Source: Chloroflexota bacterium
GTDB lineage: Bacteria; Chloroflexota; Anaerolineae; Aggregatilineales; Phototrophicaceae
Direction of reading: 5' to 3'
Assembly (NCBI GenBank): GCA_016223085.1
Contig: JACRPS010000010.1
Span: 248,001 to 312,000 of the forward strand
DNA length: 64,000 bases
Shown here: piece after piece, positions 28,401-32,494 of the stretch
How positions within the stretch are numbered: the first letter of the stretch is position 1
Layout of the letters: each line of letters opens with the position of its first letter
Position numbers and translations under genes: made by a program
Notes under the pieces: model-generated
Told to the model about the DNA's origin: nothing
The model's input: the letters and a program-made list of their open reading frames with translations, nothing else
Databases searched by the model: none

Positions 28401-28698
28401 TGCCGTCCTGGAAATCGTCGCTGAAGGATGTGGGCAGCGTGGGTACGGCGGTTGGCTGTTCGGTGACTATGGGCGTTACTTGCGCCGTTGGGGCGGCAGT
28501 GGGTTCGCCGGTGGCTTCGACGGTTGGCGGTGGAGGCGCGTCAGCCGGGGTTTCCTCCGGCGTGGGTTCTTCGGTTGCCTCCTGGGCGCGCACGGTGCTG
28601 ACCAGCGACGCCAGCGGCAGCGCCAGGTTGAAGACGAGCGAAAAGACGGTTAAGCCCGTGACCAGCACGTTTAACCATCGTTTATGCAGGGAGTTCAT
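16450..28698 (-). CDS. Giant secreted subtilisin-like protein with beta-helix and ~15 repeats
   Basis: 4082 residues, uninterrupted. A signal peptide (WLNVLVTGLTVFSLVFNLAL, cut near VRAQ) leads into Pro/Thr/Glu-rich linkers with 14-residue units of the type PEVTPEQTPEAT, alternating with two concanavalin-like (LamG/DUF1080-like) domains. Next is a complete S8 domain: D668 (AVIDTGF), H701 (NHGTRVAE), oxyanion N789 (SAGNN), S999 (GFTGTSAAAAH). Residues about 1150-1470 form a right-handed beta-helix rich in NNIF and NNRFLNN turns. From about 1840 to the end run some 15 units of about 150 residues with W, G-SV, F-GTGF and VDAI-V motifs, most with two cysteines. No LPXTG, membrane anchor or dockerin is seen. 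ATG 28698 follows GGAGG and lies downstream of a good promoter, so in-frame starts further upstream are rejected. Confidence 0.9.
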   Translation of the reverse strand: MNSLHKRWLNVLVTGLTVFSLVFNLALPLASLVSTVRAQEATEEPTPEETPADAPPPPTVEATGEPTAAPTAQVTPIVTEQPTAVPTLPTSFSDDFQDGNPDGWLLTPGWGMVNDNGNLFLTTGEPEQVATISAFVVSDFALSARLRVESGKTASVAVRSGAENYTVSLDSSGSVALYRGAGLLAQGAAQPPLPEGVPVLWHTLNLQVYAGLIVVTVNGAPQIVYTDPNPLPPGLVVFGTATGGLSLDEVSVSALTAPITPPVIPPTAIPTLEVTAEPTAPPETTPELTPEVTPEQTPEATVAPEVTPEQTPEATLPPEVTPEQTPEATPEPEILLLGADFEGELTGWTLTGEGSIVADGDANHALQLAAGSSLLPTNPPYLTDFRLEARLTLLEAVDGAPSGISIPFRTSDGSGYVLAIEAAQTVLYRNDGVGLVPLASIPAAHAPNTWHALNLVVQGGHLTASLNGTAELDFTDAAPLPGGQLAFAATGAALLDDIAVYVPTALLEAVTPAPMALTEDEKAKLAPVLVKVVELYAAGDEAGAVQQANETFLPLDEQMRLTVEVWAAEGQTGATVAPIVAAVGGEVTFVSDYHVEALVPLAGFIALVNADPIIQIRPAAQAASTGSADAPPAAPSGTAVTEGFDILGVNDWHVANIKGAGTSIAVIDTGFAGISSVPAAELPTTCLPSRVPVGGVGTTNHGTRVAEVLCDLAPNARMTLYRATTASELATRISAANSAGFPIILITMDVGVVASPGDGDEGLDASGTMYDQITAAKNAGRLVIVSAGNNTGRFASFNYAIGTTTVSLSVSRGDRVNVSWDDWNTVAPTKDLTMSLQHAAAYTPRLPTQAPAHQFVIDNTCGTTSDPTCTADLTISAVANGPAYVQVQVTGNGKVNSVTGSATNINTTSTIGRPADSPNAFTVGAVCSYPVDGFPLEADSSRGPIFSAGGGAPLTGPFTSRTAFKPDIASVAGVTTSQGARFDCNPGDPAEDTGFTGTSAAAAHIAGLAALIRSNPNANIGANTRDEIINYLQSHAVDLYDAQSEEANGFDMRTGAGLAVLGNPQPDYPIINSVTSEAGLSCGTGTLRFVDPNKLTATFDGTYGNSLANPYLHPAHALARANAGDCVILMPGEYVTPVNILDGAVTDGVRMISYDRARQIFQNQNRAIDQSTTPDSIFWVNITGYDDGARGGGGIFITADNITVDGFVFRTASRHTTAPLFNTLAGISLGDSSGSIVRNNLFTKIVGGNPVIVGGYQGIGSQSVVVENNIFRDNNSRLGAGVNITDGSGTSTPITLQFNSFIANNSTEAPGAGIYEPVVNINNSVANIYNNRFLNNGTLSIILVRNDDSRQVSVFGNAFSNNTNTGPVVHLNPGRRFRFINNTVAGHKSIGAGDTSAIILRGQPDSSPTNGSGNWDIFNNLFYDNTVNSPLADADVGSAQCHRIGSSSGPELGAQFNWIFMSGNPTIVGQNAYGGICVNPIEAGNGNRLELSAAPAAFRVIGPTIAPNDPYQIVGAATSSPDDGVDDGSNALASGLPDRDVLNRNRIENGTIDIGAYEYRAISAADISTTAVEEDRVLTTPPADAGKPAPIIVSLVGEGGFPPYTYTISDYPTMYDTNPANACGGQPLKLTVDPATNETQATYCPPKNLYTVGAPAGSQVTFTYHVQDLAGNTTATNDSPGTVTVLITPTNDSQLTQPINQAVTVEAAPPTEPATIIRFKLRPYVSFDDNFFYSEDGEIEDDLGPNGTPLWTDTPGADYPYTYALVPGSLNPPNAGALNISEAAIQAAINNANNDDDSLVELLAESGEKGTFSFRYTVNESTATTNTVEVEVVSSLPYGGLHDDTSFAFTYDTNWSPLYSEGNINNTLHRSVKSGATASFKFVGTGFALYMQGATTGSFWELRVDDQPLNWNGSKVATRAGITCRTTAATGIKTTTTPNNGFYISNRQATAYTVACTRLRQGEAHTVEIISRANAILNIDAIGVLVDNTVLLPGFHEVRETQMLPLFFGWNEITDRGTSNGIAMATTNAGVADVTFTFRGTGFAIGTALEQTRTLPRQGAKYTICVAPADTGTPQRCQQFDNALGAGTAPIWNVYRPFYGFNPDIEHEVTLHIDSLPATGRMVIDSIVVFDRQIAGVLPLGTTEDTDRDRILFGGGLEDTWLLDTNNTRTSGNSLTSIISTVTKAGPFFSFQIPNDATSFSWWRYATTTDSTSIMVCVDRGQLHPADTQNTFCVTKPLRTTTAPLVTHNPLVIAESDFGPQGWGTPGSNGAHTVEIFSLTNQPFNLDRVQVLSSSAPLQASIYEQNVPNLCYFDDDQPGFPCNDGTAPDSSVTTVNNTRASGGSVAFIKEQNEGVFFRFEGTGFSTLFTLDNRGGPVQLCWLKDVAQTATVDNVLTNGTCSQFNNYSATAVYQAARTVAGLEDSTYAAVIQHIGANYTVTGTVISGNSMQVDAIRVYGDRWQDLNELTPLPNGARHETSFANRAASNQLNYLGSLWRSFTGTAASRYSGQNYDQVKAYGAGIVFRTNGADTVRLYRDLRSGYAPLRLCYAPYTAGTFVVDYNLFTCVDIRSDGGTAYQSAYNVNLGSTGPHVVSITTLNAGTFNLDAIELLDAAPLQPGLYTETTEGLIYNATTDPNLNDTVNDWRNITSSSYANGAAMQSTVPGASLTFEFEGTGFSLLTLVDSASSNLQIVVNEIPDPPDASYTVDVTGNRSVTYYGHAHSVTGLPYDTYKVTITETDGTRNKFTVDGIEIYGQYSPALSPGIYDDNAHAADGKPLFLYGPSNAAWTVNLGSRAPANLNQSNHTSNRLGATLSFAVTGANVVVLHHIGSTSTNVQFCATLAASPFTRTCSPTTVTLVGSSNTTFTLGAVGNYQVSITNLTPGTTLIVDAIGVLNTTGALLPGIHQENSGQLTYGGNWASGFLTEASATDRRVKSTALGSSGQTLSFTFNGTGFSIVLAESTLTSRNYSLTVEGAPVSLPTPNANTAISSARAPSALTYVGFAPGEYDVVLTNLDPTKPLLVDRVDVLGDVSDIAASVTGGVENIDPRIVYFPYFSFNEVAAAAASGGSQHIGSMRGAAVYFELNTSAFEYGRELKSTYGSVAVCAGAFSADGSKNCGTTPNANPATISNVGAGFQQTQSVTLTGSGLRWVLLRNADGKPMPLDFVRSTNAGAALTAGYYEDSFGSLEYTGTFTTPTVTSASGGSVHQTQTAGDHVLFDFNGTGFSVYFVFDAKADAVEICWASGLGLNLAQTQAGDCTTYDNQSAAARYRAARTILGLQDGDYTASVQMLADNNTPAPHLPTATPITMHVDAIQIYDDAQPANRLDTVGTRYETSYANRAADGRFLYYGQGWRSVSGTAAARYSGKNYDTIANVIGAGLLFRTFNADSIIIYRNVGAGNAPMEVCSQRVDNGNRSCVTVLNNTGTGTQPTIAVPLVDAGYTGERRVSITTLDAGTLTLDAIEIGSSAAPLQPGLYEDVHPGLKFQNGTVNPPEVAWTSIFSASYSGGQARWTSDDTATMEFSFVSATGFEVGALADLYGGEMEICYDTDGDADWADATSRCYIYQNERSTASYTTSRTVTGLNPATPYFVRVRNAETNVPPRNPRYAPVRLVIDFVRIFGEALPPAITTSGQFNEDAASGGVKVLQLLPANRWNTFSGTAARGFSGGSYVGVVDNSKRLSSAYAGPVATLRLNNASAATVILYTGPASSLNSGEVLVCANNVTTADCIRITNLKTENQIVLNSTNLPVLANAANVTLSFRTLTTGQFRIDGFQVIFGTTLTPGIYDSFLVGNNGLLNTGGSSWTTVKSTRAYGGTLVRTKTANAAIALEFSGTGFSVLTQADAYGSDMRLCYVLKTAFDGTFDGTGETCQTVTTDTSAGSGEPTWLAVNGDRPNPITAYQYAFAIHGLPNGVYVAELRHIDTPPAGVPLTDWLQVDAVVVFGAPGAALASGPLHDDTNPNIAYSPSAFWTLLSTPYGPARGPWQRTEHNTTAVGTIAQVEVDGNALVLYQTGSTRASRKIRLCVTTDEGQDCTDFSQSTRTTYFTPVAFYGFGKADTHQIVIENWDYGKVLSVDALQVLP
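27690..27860 (-). repeat. 42-base coding tandem repeats (PEVTPEQTPEAT linker)
   Basis: About three imperfect 14-codon units inside the giant gene encode a Pro-Glu-Thr linker. The DNA copies differ at synonymous sites, so they are not fresh duplications. Confidence 0.7.
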
Positions 28699-28735
28699 AA
28701 CGGCCTCCGAAATGAACGCGGGTTGGCGTATGCGC

Positions 28736-28764
28736 AGTATAGACGTGCCTTGCCAACCGGCCAA
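28736..28764 (-). promoter_or_regulatory. Promoter of the giant secreted protease gene
   Basis: Minus strand TTGGCC (28764-28759), 17-base spacer, TATACT (28741-28736). Predicted start near 28730 gives a leader of about 30 bases before ATG 28698. Confidence 0.55.
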
Positions 28765-28824
28765 TAGCACAAATGGAATAACAGGCTGTCTTAACTACCG
28801 CTCAATACTGGATTCTGTTACGGC

Positions 28825-29505
28825 TCATTTGTCAGGAAACTGTTCAGTTTCGTCGGCCAGATGCAGGCGGAAGCGGTGAACCGACACCAGTTGATCGTCC
28901 AGCCCCAGTTCCTTGAGCAGATCGTCCGGGCGCAGGTTGCCCTGGTCGCCAACTGCCAGATGCGCGATCAGGTCGCCGTTGTCGTCAAGGTGCAGGCCGA
29001 AAATCAGCGGGCGCAGGTTCACCGTGACCGATTTACCTTTGCGTTCGCGCTGGCTGTCCACCGTTGCCGCGCCGAGCAGCGTATCAATCCGTTGCTGCAA
29101 CCGGTCGCGGCTGATGCCATCCTCAAACCGCAGGCGGTACTCGGCGCTGCGGACACGGGTTTGCAGCGCCGGGCTGCGGACGGGCACTTCGACCACTGAA
29201 TAGATGCGCAGGCCGGGCGGGCTGACCGCCAGCAGCCGTTCGATCAGACCGTCGAGCATGATGGGTTCTTTCAGTGACACGTCCACGATTTCGCACTCGC
29301 TGGTGATGCCCAGCGGCAGCGCCGTCGCCAGGGCGATGCGGGGGTGGGGATTAAACCCTTCAGAGTATAAAATCGGCAGATTGGCGCGGCGCAGCACCCG
29401 TTCCCACAGCTTGGCCGTGTCAAGATGACCGGTGTATTTGAGCGCGTCAAATTTGCCGAAGGTGATGTGCAGCCGCTGCTTGATCGGGGTGTTATCGTTT
29501 TTCAT
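28825..29505 (-). CDS. DUF2344 protein (TIGR03936 type), radical SAM partner
   Basis: 226 residues of the DUF2344 family. Diagnostic segments are LHITFGKFDALKYTGHLD, WERVLRRANLPILYSEGFNP and HPRIALATALPLGITSE. In many bacteria this domain is fused to or adjacent to the TIGR03960 radical SAM protein, encoded here at 10959 on the same strand but 16 kb downstream, beyond the giant gene and the psuG pair. It is probably a substrate-binding or accessory component; the reaction is unknown. Only a weak ribosome site (GGAAT) is visible. It lies divergent from the small membrane protein at 29594. Confidence 0.88.
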   Translation of the reverse strand: MKNDNTPIKQRLHITFGKFDALKYTGHLDTAKLWERVLRRANLPILYSEGFNPHPRIALATALPLGITSECEIVDVSLKEPIMLDGLIERLLAVSPPGLRIYSVVEVPVRSPALQTRVRSAEYRLRFEDGISRDRLQQRIDTLLGAATVDSQRERKGKSVTVNLRPLIFGLHLDDNGDLIAHLAVGDQGNLRPDDLLKELGLDDQLVSVHRFRLHLADETEQFPDK

Positions 29506-29538
29506 ATGATTCCAGTGCTAGATTGGGTTGAGGCCGAT

Positions 29539-29567
29539 TTGGTCACAATCTTATTCCGGGGTAAAAT
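29539..29567 (+). promoter_or_regulatory. Possible promoter of the small membrane protein pair
   Basis: TTGGTC (29539-29544), 17-base spacer, TAAAAT (29562-29567). Partial match to consensus, about 27 bases before ATG 29594. Confidence 0.4.
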
Positions 29568-29593
29568 CACGGTATCAAACGTTGGGAGCATCC

Positions 29594-30037
29594 ATGTTAC
29601 CAGATCGGCAAATTCTGGCTGAACAGGCGCACCGCCGCGAAACCCGCCTCTACATCATCTTACCACTGGTCGTGGGGATTGTCGTGGTGGTGGCCGGCGG
29701 GGTGATCGCGCTGCTGCTGCCGCAGCGTCTGCAGGTGTCGCTGATCGCCGACCTGCTGGTGACGGTGCTGCTGCTGTGCCCGTCGGTGCTGTGCCTGTTC
29801 GCGGTCGCTATCGGTTTCGTGGCGGCTGCCGCCGCGATGAACAAGGCGCATACCGGCGCGGGCAAGCTGCTGGGGCGGGCGGAAGGGCTGTCGGCGCGGA
29901 TGCTGGATACGACCAATCGGGCGACCGAAACGATTAATCAGAAAACGATCAATTTAAGTGTGAAGCTGGCCTTTTTAGAGAAGCTGCTGGACGTGTACGA
30001 ACGCCCGGCGCTGCCACCAAAGGATGAACGGAAATGA
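29594..30037 (+). CDS. Small protein with two transmembrane segments
   Basis: 147 residues. Two hydrophobic segments (LYIILPLVVGIVVVVAGGVI and LLVTVLLLCPSVLCLFAVAI) are followed by a hydrophilic C-terminal part, ATETINQKTINLSVKLAFLE, likely helical. No family recognised. ATG 29594 has GGGAGC upstream; an in-frame ATG at 29528 lies before the predicted promoter. Its last four bases overlap the next gene's ATGA, so the two are translationally coupled and may form one small membrane complex. Confidence 0.65.
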   Translation: MLPDRQILAEQAHRRETRLYIILPLVVGIVVVVAGGVIALLLPQRLQVSLIADLLVTVLLLCPSVLCLFAVAIGFVAAAAAMNKAHTGAGKLLGRAEGLSARMLDTTNRATETINQKTINLSVKLAFLEKLLDVYERPALPPKDERK

Positions 30038-30276
30038 ACATCACAAAATCCACACCGGATTGGAAAATGCGCGTGTATGCAGTCGGCGCGGTCGCCGGGG
30101 CGCTGTTCGGCCTGTTTACATCGTATCTGTACGCCCGTGCGGCGGAGGAAGACATGCTGGGGGATAAGGCCAAACCGAGGTCGCCTTCCACTGGTGAACT
30201 GGTGACGCTGGGGCTGGCGGCGCTGGGACTGGTGCGGCAGATTTCCGAACTGGGCAAACCGCCAAAAAGGCGATAA
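30034..30276 (+). CDS. Small membrane protein
   Basis: 80 residues with one clear transmembrane segment (VYAVGAVAGALFGLFTSYLY) and a second weaker hydrophobic stretch (LVTLGLAALGLVRQI) ending in a basic tail. No family recognised. Coupled by a 4-base overlap to the preceding membrane protein and closed by a terminator at 30301. Confidence 0.65.
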   Translation: MNITKSTPDWKMRVYAVGAVAGALFGLFTSYLYARAAEEDMLGDKAKPRSPSTGELVTLGLAALGLVRQISELGKPPKRR

Positions 30277-30291
30277 TTTGTTCTAAATTTG

Positions 30292-30300
30292 TGGTATAAT
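30292..30300 (+). promoter_or_regulatory. Extended -10 promoter of the SRAP gene
   Basis: TGGTATAAT is a consensus TGN-extended -10. The predicted start near 30307 lies inside the hairpin that follows, so the SRAP transcript would not contain the full terminator stem. Confidence 0.55.
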
Positions 30301-30336
30301 ACAGGGACGAGCCGGTGCTTTGTCCCTGTTTGTTTT
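30301..30336 (+). terminator. Terminator of the small membrane protein pair
   Basis: ACAGGGAC (30301-30308) pairs with GTCCCTGT (30322-30329), followed by TTGTTTTG. It sits directly on the -10 element of the next gene, a compact terminator-promoter arrangement. Confidence 0.6.
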
Positions 30337-30351
30337 GTCAAGGAAGGGTGT

Positions 30352-31014
30352 ATGTGCGGGCGATTTGTTTTAACGGCCAACCCGGAAGCGATTCAGCAGG
30401 AATTTCATCTGACCAACGTCCCCGACCTGCCGCCGCGCTATAACATCGCGCCGACGCAGCCGGTCGCGGTTATCAGCAACGACAACCCGCGCGAACTGAC
30501 TTTTTACAAATGGGGGCTGATTCCGTCCTGGGCGAAGGACGCGGCCATCGGCAACAAGATGATTAACGCCCGCGCCGAGTCGGTAGCGGAGAAGCCGGCT
30601 TTCCGCGCGGCCTTCAAGCGGCGGCGCTGCATCCTGCCGTCGGACGGTTTTTACGAGTGGCAGGAACGCGATGGCAAGAAAGTGCCGCTGTTTATCCATC
30701 TGGAAGACCGCAAGCTGTTTGGGTTGGCGGGACTGTGGGAAATCTGGCACAGCCCGGAAGGCGATACCGTTCGATCCTGCACCATTTTGACGACCGATGC
30801 GAACGACTTCATGCAGCCGATTCATAACCGGATGCCGGTGATTCTGCGGAAAGAAGATTACGACCTGTGGCTGGCGCCGGATGAACCACCGTCGGACGTG
30901 CTGCAAGGGCTGCTGCGGCCCTACGATTCCGCGCCGATGCGCGCTTACGAGGTGTCGAAGATGGTGAACCGCCCCGGCAACGACGTGCCGGAACTCATCG
31001 CGCCGGTGGCGTAA
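30352..31014 (+). CDS. SRAP domain protein (YedK/HMCES type)
   Basis: 220 residues of the SOS-response-associated peptidase (SRAP) family, which shields abasic sites in single-stranded DNA by forming a covalent thiazolidine through the N-terminal cysteine. The protein begins M-CGRF, so Cys2 becomes the N-terminus after Met removal. The other active-site residues are in place: Asn in INARAES, Glu in GFYEWQE and His in PIHNRMPVI. Start ATG 30352 is fixed by the need for Cys2 and by AGGAAGG upstream; in-frame starts further upstream would block the active site. Single gene with its own promoter. Confidence 0.95.
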   Translation: MCGRFVLTANPEAIQQEFHLTNVPDLPPRYNIAPTQPVAVISNDNPRELTFYKWGLIPSWAKDAAIGNKMINARAESVAEKPAFRAAFKRRRCILPSDGFYEWQERDGKKVPLFIHLEDRKLFGLAGLWEIWHSPEGDTVRSCTILTTDANDFMQPIHNRMPVILRKEDYDLWLAPDEPPSDVLQGLLRPYDSAPMRAYEVSKMVNRPGNDVPELIAPVA

Positions 31015-31057
31015 ACATCATTTCAGCCGCACGGCAATGTTTTGTTGAGGTGAGGTT

Positions 31058-31066
31058 GTAGGGGCA
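31058..31066 (+). repeat. Half copy of the GTAGGG palindrome
   Basis: GTAGGGGCA, the left arm only, with no complementary right arm downstream. It marks the left edge of an AT-richer segment and now serves as the ribosome-binding region of the HEAT gene. Confidence 0.4.
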
Positions 31067-31071
31067 GTGAC

Positions 31072-31977
31072 ATGAACGAGATTCTTCCTAACTCGACGCT
31101 CTCTGAACTTATAGACAAACTGGTAGCTGGAGAGTTAGTTGAGCAAATCGAGGCACGTACTGCCCTTACCAAACTTGGCTCCGCAGCAGTTGAGCCACTT
31201 ATACAGTTATTGCAGAATTCTCAATACATATACTCGTGGTGGTTAGTAGCTGCAATTTTAGGGAATGTAGGAGATAAGCGTGTTGTTGAGCCGCTAACGG
31301 AGTTACTGAAAAACCCAGCCTCTTTTGATGCAGGATTGGCACGAAAATATACCGCTTGGGCACTCGGCAAGCTGAAAGACCCAAGAGCCGTTGATGAACT
31401 GATTAAGGTTTTGCATGACCGAATTCATGACGATTCGGAAGATGATTATGTCGTTGATGAACCAGATGTTGAAACCATTGAAGCGGCTATTTGGGCTTTG
31501 ACTGAAATTGGCGATCTACAAGCCATTGAACCCATCATTCAAAGATTACTTGAAGGTGATTACTGGCAAGAGGGGGAATTTCTGGCTAAATGGGGAGAAC
31601 CTGCATTAAAATTACTCTTGGATGCCTTAAACAATGATGATGACAGTATCAGAGGCTACGCTGCATCTTTATTGGGCGAAATGGGTGATTCGAGAGCTGT
31701 CGAGCCACTCATAAACTTGCTTCAAAATGATAGAAGCGATAGGGTCAGACATCATGCCGCTTACGGATTAGGTGAATTGCGCGACCCTCGTGCTTACGAT
31801 GCCCTGTTAACTGCTCTCAATGATAGTTATGAGCAGACACGAGTCTATGCTGCGATGGGATTAGGACATTTAAAGGACAGACGTGCGCTTGATGCTCTAA
31901 AAAAAGCTGCTCACGATGAACAGTCTGTTGTCCGAAATTCTGCTGAATGGGCTATTAATTGGATTGGAGAATCCTGA
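31072..31977 (+). CDS. HEAT-repeat protein (PBS-lyase-like), atypical composition
   Basis: 301 residues, built of roughly eight HEAT/PBS-lyase-type helical repeats recognisable by VEPLIQLLQN, VVEPLTELLKN, AVDELIKVLHD, AIEPIIQRLLEG, AVEPLINLLQNDRSDRVRHHAAYGLGEL and ALDALKKAAHDEQSVVRNSA. Such solenoids are protein-binding scaffolds; some act with phycobilin lyases, but no lyase context exists here. Two 60-base stretches counted by eye have about 42-43% GC, against about 67% in the neighbouring SRAP gene, and codons are A/T-ending, pointing to recent acquisition. The HEAT protein at 45182 has host-like composition and is not a close copy. Confidence 0.85.
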   Translation: MNEILPNSTLSELIDKLVAGELVEQIEARTALTKLGSAAVEPLIQLLQNSQYIYSWWLVAAILGNVGDKRVVEPLTELLKNPASFDAGLARKYTAWALGKLKDPRAVDELIKVLHDRIHDDSEDDYVVDEPDVETIEAAIWALTEIGDLQAIEPIIQRLLEGDYWQEGEFLAKWGEPALKLLLDALNNDDDSIRGYAASLLGEMGDSRAVEPLINLLQNDRSDRVRHHAAYGLGELRDPRAYDALLTALNDSYEQTRVYAAMGLGHLKDRRALDALKKAAHDEQSVVRNSAEWAINWIGES

Positions 31978-31985
31978 ATTTACGG

Positions 31986-32210
31986 TTATTCAGGCTTTGC
32001 AACCAAATTCTGTAACGCTACTATGCCTTCCGTTTCGGGACTAAAAACGTAGTCCGAAGCATCCAGAATTTCGATACCAACTATCCGCCCATCAGGAGCG
32101 TAGTTTACGGCAACTTCTTCGGTTAACCGTTGGGTTGTGACCTGTGCGGGGTCATCCAGAAAGCGGATGTAAAGCGCGTCAACCTGCGAATCATACGTGA
32201 TTTTCATCAT
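31986..32210 (-). CDS. DUF2283 family protein
   Basis: 74 residues matching DUF2283: MKITYDSQVDALYIRF at the start and VNYAPDGRIVGIEILDASDYV in the middle. These small proteins often accompany DUF4258 proteins, and the pair behaves in genome surveys like a toxin-antitoxin-type module; this one lies 12 bases after such a gene. AGGAT upstream supports the start. AT-richer than flanking genes. Confidence 0.85.
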   Translation of the reverse strand: MMKITYDSQVDALYIRFLDDPAQVTTQRLTEEVAVNYAPDGRIVGIEILDASDYVFSPETEGIVALQNLVAKPE

Positions 32211-32222
32211 TGTTATCCTACA

Positions 32223-32489
32223 CTAAAAGTAGTAGGTAAATACCGTTACCACCACTAACCTGTCTGGTTCTTCGGCAACAATCACGAATACCTGCTTTAC
32301 AGCATACTCTTTTTCGGCCCAAACATCATTATACTGGATGTTTTTGCGGAATCCGGTTCGATTTTTCTTGGCGGGAACTTCCTCACCTGATTGAATGACT
32401 TCAAGTACTTCTACCTCTTTCGCCCCGCGCTCGATCATTTGCTGTTGAGCGTGTTGGGATATTTCAATCGGTTTACTACGATCTGCCAT
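32223..32489 (-). CDS. DUF4258 family protein
   Basis: 88 residues of the DUF4258 family: ISQHAQQQMIERGAKEVEVLEVI, then strands ending in LVVVTVFTYY. The fold resembles RelE/ParE-like small toxins, and with the DUF2283 gene 12 bases downstream it may form a toxin-antitoxin-like unit; activity is not shown. It begins five bases after the ftsK stop codon on the same strand, so it may be transcribed by readthrough from ftsK. Confidence 0.82.
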   Translation of the reverse strand: MADRSKPIEISQHAQQQMIERGAKEVEVLEVIQSGEEVPAKKNRTGFRKNIQYNDVWAEKEYAVKQVFVIVAEEPDRLVVVTVFTYYF

Positions 32490-32494
32490 ACAAT

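Noticed and set aside
28699-28770. Longer N-terminus for the giant secreted protein
   Set aside because: The extension contains its promoter (-10 at 28736-28741) and would precede the signal peptide with unrelated residues; GGAGG fits ATG 28698.
31072-31977. HEAT gene as a phycobilin lyase
   Set aside because: PBS-lyase-type HEAT repeats are generic; no phycobiliprotein or pigment genes are present.
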